A stretch of 13,299 nt of DNA from Acidimicrobiales bacterium (lineage in GTDB: Bacteria; Actinomycetota; Acidimicrobiia; Acidimicrobiales; JABEUL01). The position numbers and the translations under genes are program-made. The notes beneath the pieces are model-generated. The model was not told the DNA's origin. It made no database searches and saw only the letters and a program-made list of their open reading frames with translations. Shown here one piece after another: positions 1-7,792 of this stretch. Position 1 is the first letter of the stretch; the number at the start of each line of letters is the position of its first letter. The stretch lies in contig DAIDJA010000003.1 of assembly GCA_027451605.1 (NCBI GenBank), positions 2,978-16,276 on the forward strand, in the 5' to 3' direction.

Positions 1-120
1 CGGATTATCATTTGAATATACATATGCCTGATTAGTCTGATTAATTAGGGGGTCCTGTGATACAAATACACCGGTAGCCGGATCATAGTATCTGTTTTTC
101 ATGTATACCAGTCCTGAATA
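1..120 (-). other. RHS repeat-associated core motif, cut by the window edge
   Basis: The last residues visible are YSGLVYMKNRYYDPATGVF followed by VSQDPLINQTNQAYVYSNDNP. This matches the RHS core consensus 'GlyylraRYYDPatGrFlsrDPl...naYaYanNnP'. In characterised RHS and WapA proteins this core ends the conserved shell and is followed within some tens of residues by a variable toxin tip. The tip and any immunity gene would therefore lie just left of base 1. Confidence 0.9.
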
Positions 121-3100
121 CAGCGGATTAGAAGTAGTGCTGTATTGGTTCTGATCTCCTATGTATTGGCCTTCATAACCAAATGAAGATCCTACTGTTC
201 CAAACTGAAGTTCTCCGTAGGGATTATAGTAATAGGCATTATCCACATTTCCTAAAGTATTTGAAATTACAAATCCAGTCATTGTAGATACGGGCGAGTA
301 ATACATATAGTTGGGATTGTCATTTGCCCCCGAATTTGAAGAAGTATTGGCAAAATAGGGTTCTGTTACATTAATTTGTTCAATGGGTATACCTGTTGGA
401 CCGTATATGTAGTCATAAATTGAATCAAAGGCTATATTTGAACTATTTTCAAGATAAGTTAACTGCTGGGTGGCATTAGTTGATGTATTTGTCCCCGATA
501 TTAAAAGATGACTATAGGAGTAATAGAAGTTATTGGTTGAAAGAAAAGAGAAGCTTGTAAGTTCTCCTACCCCGTTATATCCGTAATTAAAGTTATAAGT
601 GCCGTCATTGAGATTTGTTCTGTCCCCTATTGAATTATAGGTATAGTTTGTGTTTACGGTTCCTTCTGTAAGTGAATTACAGATACCGTTATTGGTGCCG
701 GGATTATAGCTGGTGGTAAGTTCTCCTGCCTGATTTATTGAATTCACTGTGGGGTTTAAGTAATTGTTATAGGTGATATTTCCCACACTATCATAACAGT
801 AGCTGTTTGTAGAGGTATTCTGGGGGCTTTGATTAAAATAAGTAAGTCTATTTGTAGGGTCGTAGTTATAGTAGTAATTAGGTGTTAACTGACCCCCGTT
901 ACAGTAGCCAAATGACATACTTTCTTTAAGTAAATTGGAATTATTGTCTCTTGTTCCGTTTATATAGCCGGTATCAAAGTTAGCGATAACTTGATTATTT
1001 GAACTACAGTTAAATGAATTGATATTTGAGTTAGGTGAAGTATTTGAAGGTGAAATTAAAGACGAATTGGTCTTTGTGGTTGTACCGGTTATTGTTTTAG
1101 AATTATTGGGCTGAATTTGGGAAAATGGGCTTACCGTATCTGATTTATTAAAGTTTGGCATATTTGTAATTTCAGATGAATTTAAAGACGAAGAGCTTTT
1201 AATATAAGTTGATTTTGGGGAAGTAGTTGCACCGGCAGTAGGGGCACTGGTAGTAGTTGCACCGGTGGGGGCAGTAAATGTTACTCCCGAGGACTCTTTT
1301 CCGTTGAACAGATAGCTTTGATCAATAAGGCTGTTTGAAAGTCCGTAACTTAACTCTTGTCCGAATGTAACTGAATTTGATTCATTGGTCTGAGATATAA
1401 GGTTGCCTGAAGGATCATAGCCAAAATAAGTCGTATTGGTTCCGTCAGATACGGTTGCCATCTGAGCTAAGTTATTGTAGGTGTATATGGCGGTGGGATT
1501 AACGACTTGGGTTACATTTGAATATACGGGATAGGTAATCTGATTAATATTTGAATCAGGATAGTAGCTATAGCTCATAGTGTAACCGGAAAGATTGGTA
1601 GCGCAGTTATTACTGCAGTAAGGAGAAGTTAGATCTCCCGTTAAATTAGAGGGGATATTGCAGGTATCAGAAATTGAACCTGCCGGAGTAAAACACTGTG
1701 AAAGTTCATTGCCGCCTGTATCGTAATAGAATATGGTGGTTCCGGTTGAATCAACGGTGGCCTCAAGAGCTGAATCTAAATAGTAGTAATAGTTAACATT
1801 TGAACTGACGCTATAGCCCGGGGCAATATTTGAATAAGTTACACCGGTCTTATTCATATTGGTATCATATGAATAAGTAGCTCTAGATGCTTCGGTTGTG
1901 ACACTTTGTTGTGATCCCCCCGGATTATAGGCGTAATAGGTGAATTGACCGTTAGGATCTGCTGAAGACGCCGGCAGAACTTCTGCGGCTAATTCATTGT
2001 AGGTTCCGGATGTCCCATTTGGTATGGGTACAATGGAACACCCCGAATTACCCCAAGTGGTTATTTCGTAGTAGTAACAATATGTAGTGGTATCTCCGTT
2101 GGGATTGGTTAAAGTTTTAATATCGGAGAAAGCGTCATAGGTATAGCCTGTGACATTACCCAACTGATCGGCCGAATAAATGAGCTGATCGGTTAGGTTA
2201 TATACCGATTCTGAGTACGAAAGCTCGGTTCCTTTAACCGGTTCGGTTGTAGGCTGATTCAAAGGACATGATATACCTTTAATAAATCCCTGTGAGATGT
2301 CATTTGGGTTCATTGTACAGTAGGTTAAAGAGTCCGCCCCCATATAGCTTATAGTAGGCTCCGAATTGGCATCAGTCGATAAGGATACCTGTGAAAAGTC
2401 AGTTGAAGTAGATTTTAATGAAAGATCGAGGGAATTAACGGACATGGTAACTCCCGAGGGAATCGTTACATCAGAAAATGTATTTGAACCATCAGAAGAT
2501 ATGACAAATCCCATATTGGCGGTATTTGTTCCGGTAACATAACATGAACTTATGATACAAAATATATCAGAAACTGAAGACGAATCGGTAGGAATGGTAG
2601 CTTTATTAAACGAAGACGACGAAGAAGACAGATTTGAATCATTTAATATAACCGGGATTGAAGTTACGGAGTCTTTACCGGTCATATAGCAGTCTGAAAC
2701 AGAGGTACACGATATTGAACTTAGAGAGCTCAGATTCGAATCATTTATGGCAACCGGAGTTGAAGATACCGTATTATTGGAAGTATCAACTGCAACTGAA
2801 ACCACAATCGGAGTAGATGAGTCACTGCCTATTGCATAACAGTTGGCAGTTAAAGGACATGATATTGAATTAAAAGAGGTGGTTGAAGTAACTGAATCCA
2901 CGCTCGTATTAAAAACCCCCGATGAATTGAGATAAAAATCTATAATATCTCCCACTGAAGTTGAATCTGTTCCCACTGCCATACATGTAGTTGAGCTTAC
3001 ACAGTCAATTTGATTTAAAGAGGTTATATCGCCGCTTAAGACAATTGAGGTAAATGAACTTCCGTTATAGTAAAAAGCCAAAGGATTTGACGATGAATCA

Positions 3101-6100
3101 CCTCCGGTTAATATACAGTCTGAAATCGAAGAACAGGAAAAGGAGGTAACATAAGACAAATTGGAAGGCAAGGTTATTTCATTGAAGGTATTTGTGGTTA
3201 AATCGGTAAATGAACTTGTCAGATAAAGAACCGGGGTGGATCCGTTTAGTCCCGATATATAACAGTTACTGTCATTAATACAGTCAAGAGCTGTAATTGA
3301 ACTAAAAGTTCCTAAAGGCAGATCTTCGTTTTGAAAGCTCCCCACGGTGTTCATATTATCAGAATATGTAAGAACCGGATATGATGATCCCGCAGCGGTA
3401 TTTGAAGACTCCCCTGCCATAAGGCAGTTATTGGTATCGGGACATGAAATTAAAGATGTATCAGATAAAGAATTCAAGGAGGTGGGAAGGCTGTATTCCC
3501 AGTTCGGATTATAGGGGGGACAACTGTAACCGCTTAAGGCCTGATCGGGGGCTACAGAGCAGTACAGAGTACCGTTTGGATCATATGAAGAGCCGCTGTA
3601 GGTTAATGAATCAGAGCTATCCGGAATACAAAGTCCCGGTGCGTCATTTGTAGAAGAAGTGGGACTGCAGGTTGCTATCTGATTGCCCGCTTGGTCATAC
3701 TGATAGTAGGTAACAGTACCGGGATCATTTGAATTATCAGTTGAAGTAACCGAAGAGATTAAATTACCGTTTTGATCATAGGTATTTGCGGTTAACATTC
3801 CCAAATCAGAGACATTGCCGATTAAATTGCCGTTTGTGTCATAGTAATTGACACTGTCATATTGATAAGTTGAAGGAGCTACTGTGGGCATTGTGGAATT
3901 TACACTATTACAGGCAAAAGGAAAAGTGGCACCGGGATTTGAAGCAAGATAGCTCTCCGTGTCTTTACTCGTCATTGAACAGTAGTTTTGATCAAGTCCG
4001 TTATATAAATTAACGGTAGTTCCCCCCAGGGGGTCAACTGTGGCTACCGTATTTCCCATATTGTCATAGAAATATAAAGTTGTTCCCGGATAGGGGTTTG
4101 TACCCTCTAAAGATGTAACCGAAGGTAAAGTCGAAGGACAGCTATATTCATGATTCCCCTGTGAGTTTAATTTGGAGTAATTAAAAGCTGAGATCGAACA
4201 GATTAGCCGGTTATCTTGGTCATATTGGTTATAGGAGATCTGACTAAAAGAAGAGGGGGAGGTTGTCTGTGTGGTTATGACATTTCCCATATTGTCATAG
4301 GTATAAGTAGTAACATCACCCTGTGGATCCGTAACTGTGGCTACCTTACCGGGATATCCCCCGTTTAGATTGCTGTTGTAGTAGCTATATGAGGTGGCAG
4401 CCCCTTGTTGAGTGGTTGAACTTATGACATTCCCATATATGTCATAAGTTGTGGTGGTTGCCCCTTGTTCATTTGAACCATATGAAGGACAGGTTATACC
4501 GTAAACGGAGTAATCACTGTAACCAACAGAACAGTAAGGAAGATTGGAAGGAACTGAGTCAGCAGAAGTGGTATAGGAAGTAACGGAAGTAAAGCCGGCT
4601 GTATCGGTAGTTGCGATCAGATTTCCAAATGAATCATAGTAATTAATGGTGGCTCCGAGATATTGAGTTGAAACTCCGGTTCCAGGAGTCGGAATTGTAG
4701 TAGGGGGACTACTCGGACAGGTAACTCCGTTTAGGGTGTTTATGGCATCTATCCTACAGTAAGGTTCATTAAATGAGTTATAGGCACTTTGAGTCATATA
4801 ACCGTTAGGATTTAAGGTTTCGGTGATATTTGCATCTGAAACGGTGGAATTATTTAATGAAGAACTTTCATAAGTTGTGGCTGAGGTATTTCCGTTTCCG
4901 TCAGTTGTGACATCGGAAAGCAAGTTATTGGGATTTCTTGTATATGAGCCGGTAGAAGTTGTAGTGGAATCTGAATTTAAAGAAGCAGTTGACATTAACA
5001 TGCCGTAACTATATGTATAAAACGTAGTCGCAGAAGGATTCTGTGACGAAGCGCTTAAGTATTGCTTTACGGTGGTGGTGGAACCGAAAGCGGAACTGTA
5101 ATCTCCGTTATATGAGAAACTATACAGGGATCCGTTAAATTCAACCTGGGTATTTACTCGCCACAAAAGCGGAGTTCCTTCCTGTAAGAAGGTATTTGTC
5201 AAAGTAAGGTTTGATCCGTTATTTAAAGGAGGAGATTGTATCAAATTAATTAAGTTGCCCGTTGAGTCATACTGATATTGAGTGGTCGATCCGTTTTGCT
5301 GTGTGACTGTAGCTAACTGAGGAATTGTTCCCGTAACAACATAGTCAACTTCAATTGGCTGTGAGGCAGTATCACTATAAGCTCCGATAACCGCAGCTAT
5401 ATGATTGTTTGAATCAAACAGCAAAGAAATCGTAGCACCGTTGGACGACGAAGTCCAATATGTACAGTCTTTTACCGAAACATTTGATAAAGTCACAATA
5501 GGACAGGTTATTGAGCCTGTTGTCGGCGTTATGTCGGTCGCGGAACTAATTTCCTGACCGGTTATAGGATTACCGGAACTATCGAGCTTTTCAATGGTGA
5601 CTAGGTTGCCCGTACCGGTATTTGAACCTATTGGAGAAAATACATATCCGATTAAAGTACCCTTGTCGGACAAAACAAGAGTAAACTGACCGTTTGAATA
5701 GGTAAGTTGAGCCAGGTCACTGGGTGTGCTCGGACACCATCCCGGATCGTTACACCAGCCATTTGAAGCAGAAATATTATTAAAGGTATCCTGAGCCCCG
5801 TTGGGGAGAGTAACTACTACAGTTGAACCGTTGTCTTCATAAAGTGACATTTCATAGTTGTCAAACCAACCTGTTCCCAAAGACTCTCCGGTAGCTGAAG
5901 CAGAAGTTGCCGCCTGATCATCAAATGTCCTTGTAAATGATAGTTGTGGTCCCGGATTGTTTAAAGTTACATCCTGTTGATTTATATAGAAATCTCCGTC
6001 AGCCGTATTTACCGGTTCTGCCGTATTAGCCTGTATGTTATCTCCTGTCAGCTGTCCGCCATAGGTCTGAGGACCCACCGGTAAAGTTCCGTTTGGGATA

Positions 6101-7307
6101 GTATTTGATCCCAATTCCCAGGTATCATCATAATTGGTTCCCGTTGCATTATTAAATCCTCCAAATAACACAATTGATCCGATATTGGGATCATATGCCA
6201 TTGAAGCTCTTTGTCTGAAACCGGGAGAGTTCGGACAGGGATTATTTATTGTTCCGTAGCTTTCTCCGCAACCGTTTGAAGTACCGTTAAATTGGTACCA
6301 GTTATTTCCGTTTAAAAGCCAGGTATCGTTAAAGTTCTTGTCATCTGAGGTATCACCTCCGCCGAATAATACGGTGGTACCGGCAAGAGGGTCAAATACC
6401 ATAGATGATCCTTCTCGTGGTTGAGGGCTATTGACCGGATCTAATTTAGTAAATGTTCCGGTGTAGCTTCCGGATGTTCCGGTTGTACTTTCGGTATAAG
6501 TACCGCCCATAGGTAAATTATTCGGATTATCAATACCACTGAATATAACCATCTGATTATTTAAAGTATTATAGGCGGTCCCCTGACCGTATCTGGCACT
6601 TGGAGTACCTGTTGTATTTATTTGGCTCCAGACAATTCCATTAAATGAAAATGTATTTTGATAAGCGCTGTTTCCGTCTGCTCCTCCAAACATTATGAGT
6701 GTATCGGTATTTTGATCATAAACCATGGAAGCAGAATAAAGACCGTCACCTAGATATCCATCATTATTTATCTCAGTCCAGGTATAGTTACTTCCGGAAT
6801 ATGTCAACTCCCAAGTGTCATTATAAACTTCACCGGCACCATAGGTACCTCCGAATAATACAACAGCACCCACGGCTGGATCCCACGCCATCTGAGCTGC
6901 CGCACGAACAGGAGGTGAATTCGGACAACCGGTAGAACAACCGGGAGAAAAGAGCTGAGTCCAACTACTACCGTCAAAGACCCATGTTTCATTAACAAAT
7001 ATATCCGAACCGGTACCAATATTTCCCCCAAATAATACAATGTCACCGCTTTGTGGATCATAAACCATGGAAGCTGATTTCATGGCCGGTGGACTAGTTG
7101 ACGGTGTCGCATTTTTCCACTCAACGCCCGAATTTGAAGCCACAAGATGTGAATGAAGCAACGATTTATCTGATTTGGGTCTGCCCGGATTATAGGAAGC
7201 CGCTATAGATAAAATAACCAACGGGAAAAGTAAAGTTACAATCGGTAAAAGTGAAAATAGGATTTTAGAGCTATTGATAGGGGGGGGGCAGGTTGTCGTT
7301 TGATCAT
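1..7307 (-). CDS. Giant secreted Kelch-RHS/YD-repeat protein, 3' end outside window, frame-shifted at a 5' poly-C tract
   Basis: An unbroken reading frame runs on the minus strand from the TAA at 7309-7311 to base 1; I checked every in-frame triplet and found no stop. It encodes about 2,436 residues in the window and continues beyond it. Domains in order: signal peptide, six Kelch motifs, an RHS entry domain, YD repeats, seven Cys-pair repeats, more YD repeats, and the RHS core with the RYYDPATG motif. Known RHS/YD proteins (WapA, Rhs, Tc toxin B/C shells) form hollow beta-cocoons that carry a C-terminal toxin. This one is probably secreted and cell-surface associated; the toxin role is inference because the C-terminus is not visible. 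There is no in-frame ATG before 7083, which would cut off the signal peptide. The ATG at 7307 joins the frame only if the C tract is ten or seven long, not the nine seen. The composition is rich in Ser, Thr, Asn, Gly and Tyr and poor in Lys and Arg, unlike the neighbouring genes. Confidence 0.87.
1012..1290 (-). other. Low-complexity Ser/Thr/Pro/Ala linker with a 30-bp repeat
   Basis: This part encodes a segment with no YD motif: FTAPTGATTTSAPTAGATTS, then stretches such as PNNSKTITGTTTKTNSS and ISPSNTSPNSN. The 14-base string agtagttgcaccgg occurs at 1222-1235 and again at 1252-1265, giving a 30-bp (10-residue) period. It looks like a flexible spacer or a loop extruded from the shell, similar to glycosylated linkers of secreted proteins. 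Its function is unknown. Confidence 0.6.
2380..3480 (-). repeat. Seven cysteine-pair repeats inserted in the RHS shell (putative seven-bladed propeller)
   Basis: Seven repeats share the motif hydrophobic-x-C-x5-C-x3-G: ISCPDTNNCLMAG, LDCINDSNCYISG, FSCSSISDCILTG, IDCVSSTTCMAVG, ISCPLTANCYAIG, ISCTSVSDCYMTG and IFCIISSCYVTG (the last with C-x4-C). First-cysteine codons are at about 3442, 3280, 3133, 3001, 2857, 2707 and 2557, a spacing of 44 to 54 residues, typical of propeller blades. Repeats of this ISCPS...C.AVG type occur in secreted actinobacterial proteins (from memory, not searched). The block contains no YD motif and only three Lys and no Arg. It probably forms a disulfide-stabilised propeller protruding from the shell. 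The fold is inferred. Confidence 0.7.
3490..5290 (-). repeat. YD-repeat array, first block
   Basis: Degenerate YD repeats of the type Y-D-x2-GN-[LVQ]-[IV] fill residues ~670 to ~1270. Examples are YQYDSTGNLINL, NYYDSFGNLIATTD, TYDIYGNVISST, YTYDNMGNVITTQT, FYDNMGNTVATVDP, YYDTNGNLIGNVSD, TYDQNGNLISSV and YQYDQAGNQIATC. YD repeats form the spiral beta-sheet wall of the RHS cocoon. Several repeats are separated by loops starting YCS and ending CP, which look like disulfide-bonded hairpins. The frame is intact throughout. Confidence 0.85.
4051..4299 (-). repeat. 18-bp identical direct repeat inside the YD array
   Basis: The string atttcccatattgtcata occurs at 4051-4068 and 4282-4299, both in frame and both encoding YDNMGN. 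The separation is 231 bp, a multiple of three, so recombination between the copies would remove 77 residues without breaking the frame. Other YD motifs are similar in protein but more diverged in DNA. Confidence 0.75.
5640..6003 (-). other. RHS entry domain (start of the RHS shell)
   Basis: Residues ~436 to ~556 read VTLNNPGPQLSFTRTFDDQ, then LGTGWFDNYEMSLYEDNGST and VVVTLPNGAQDTF. The pattern 'sF.RtydS...lG.GW..nY...l' followed by a strand with a nucleotide-like 'LPNG' turn is the usual opening of RHS shells before the YD repeats. It marks the switch from the Kelch head to the shell. Two Cys (GWCNDPGWCPS) follow within 30 residues and could form a disulfide. Confidence 0.7.
6060..7083 (-). 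repeat. Six Kelch motifs (N-terminal beta-propeller)
   Basis: Six repeats of roughly 50 to 65 residues follow a Kelch pattern: an M-[VA]-[YFW]-D start, a hydrophobic strand ending in FGG, then an N/D-x-TW strand and a second Trp. The FGG strands read DIVLFGGN, AVVLFGGTY, TLIMFGGADG, QMVIFSGID (degenerate), TTVLFGG and SIVLFGGFNN. Matching TW positions include NETWVFDGSSW, NDTWEL and NDTWLLNGNN. Six motifs would close one six-bladed propeller of the galactose-oxidase/Kelch type, occupying residues ~75 to ~415. Such domains bind glycans or proteins, so this is a plausible adhesion or receptor-binding head. The ligand cannot be told from sequence. Confidence 0.8.
7201..7307 (-). other. Signal peptide of the RHS protein (C10 reading)
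   Basis: In the C10 reading the N-terminus has a basic n-region (MIKRQ, then a Lys in NSSKI), a hydrophobic stretch ILFSLLPIVTLLFPLVILSI, and a possible signal peptidase I site after SIA, followed by ASYNPGRP. This is a good Sec-type signal and fits the cysteine-rich, charge-poor body of the protein. It is encoded in the same frame as the rest of the gene, which is strong evidence that the true start lies upstream of the C tract. No strong Shine-Dalgarno is seen; GAG and AAG triplets lie 6 to 14 bases before the ATG. Confidence 0.65.
7280..7288 (-). repeat. C9 homopolymer near the start of the RHS gene (candidate phase-variation switch)
   Basis: Nine consecutive C lie on the coding strand, seven codons after the ATG at 7307. 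With C9 the ATG frame yields MIKRQPAPPLSIALKSY and stops at 7236-7238 (23 residues). With C8 it stops after MIKRQPAPPYQ. With C10 (or C7) it reads MIKRQPAPPPINSSKI and continues into the hydrophobic signal segment and the full RHS frame. Long poly-C or poly-G tracts at the 5' end of surface-protein genes are the classic substrate for slipped-strand phase variation. The tract and the frames are read directly; the switching role is inferred. A homopolymer error in the assembly is the main alternative. Confidence 0.8.
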
Positions 7308-7366
7308 ATTACACTTATCTCAATTCTTATTAACTTATGAACCTTTACTTAATTTCACTCTCACAA

Positions 7367-7394
7367 TTTCTACGCGATAGATAACTACTGACAA
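7367..7394 (-). promoter_or_regulatory. Candidate promoter of the RHS gene
   Basis: On the minus strand a -35-like TTGTCA (7389-7394) and a -10-like TAGAAA (7367-7372) are separated by 16 bases. Transcription would begin near 7360, about 50 nt before the ATG at 7307. A perfect TTGACA at 7492-7497 further upstream lacks a good -10 at normal spacing (TACTAA lies 15 bases downstream). Pattern matching only. Confidence 0.35.
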
Positions 7395-7433
7395 TTTGAC
7401 TTATCTAACTCAGGGAACCCTAATTTAGTTAAG

Positions 7434-7461
7434 AAACAGTTGAATTGAAATTCAAACAGTT
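7434..7461 (-). repeat. Operator-like direct and inverted repeat upstream of the RHS promoter
   Basis: The string aaacagtt occurs at 7434-7441 and 7454-7461, a 20-bp period close to two helical turns. The overlapping inverted repeat ttgaatt-GA-aattcaa (7440-7455) is perfect over seven bases. It lies 40 bases upstream of the -35 candidate, between the two possible promoters, as expected for a regulator-binding site. AT-rich DNA makes chance matches common. Confidence 0.3.
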
Positions 7462-7792
7462 AAGATAACCTTAGTATTTCCTAAATAGGCTTGTCAAGTG
7501 AAAATTTAAGAAATATTTAGTCGGAAGGCTGGACATTTTATTAGATAGAAAAGTCAATAACCAATAAATCTGGCGGAATTATTAATTCAAAGAACTTAAT
7601 CTCAGTCTCAATAAAAATATAGAATTACAAAACTCTCAAGTTATGATATGGCTCATTTCTTGTATTGACCTTTTTGCTGGGATCTGACGCTAATTAAAAT
7701 TCACAGATAATCAGAGATAATCACTCTAGATTACTAATTTCTAACTCAGGTATCACTCTTCGTCGAAATTAAATCTGATATCATCACAATAA

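Larger units (their letters stand above)
1..2280 (-). repeat. YD-repeat array, second block, leading into the RHS core
   Basis: After the Cys-repeat insert the YD pattern resumes: GYTYDAFSDIKTLTNPNGD, TYSYDTNMNKTG, FYYDTGGNELSQC, YFGYDPSGNLISQT, NYDPTNRLTYFN, YCYDSVGNITYNN, YTYNSIGDRTNLNDG, YGYNGVGELTSFS and YYYNPYGELQFG. The last ones, with GxPIEQI and GYEGQYIGDQN-type sequence, are the approach to the core domain. The array is interrupted by a low-complexity linker at about 1012-1290. Confidence 0.83.
7308..7792. other. 485-bp AT-rich non-coding region between proB and the RHS gene
   Basis: No plausible gene is seen on either strand. The stretch contains the candidate promoter and operator-like repeats described separately, a tandem 10-bp repeat (agataatcag/agataatcac, 7705-7724), and the string ctaactcagg at both 7405-7414 and 7741-7750. 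No stem followed by a T-run was found after the proB stop, so a terminator cannot be placed. Confidence 0.6.

Noticed and set aside
2380..3480. Zinc-finger array or CRISPR-like array for the Cys-repeat region
   Set aside because: The cysteine pairs are C-x5-C without His or further Cys ligands, the period is about 50 residues, and the DNA copies are not identical; a secreted propeller fits better.
3444..3653. A 69-codon plus-strand reading frame
   Set aside because: It lies antisense inside the verified RHS frame, with unconvincing composition and no ribosome-binding site; it is a shadow of the YD/Cys-repeat coding sequence.
6699..7061. Plus-strand (6699-6935) and out-of-frame minus-strand (6804-7061) reading frames in the Kelch region
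   Set aside because: Both overlap the clear in-frame Kelch repeats and show no protein-like pattern of their own.
7081..7083. ATG at 7083 as the true start of the RHS protein
   Set aside because: It would remove a well-formed in-frame signal peptide and begin within the first Kelch repeat; no ribosome-binding site precedes it.
1..7307. Calling the RHS gene a decayed pseudogene because of the frameshift
   Set aside because: No internal stop occurs in more than 2,400 codons and the repeat motifs are well preserved. The only defect is at a homopolymer, where switching or sequence error is more likely.
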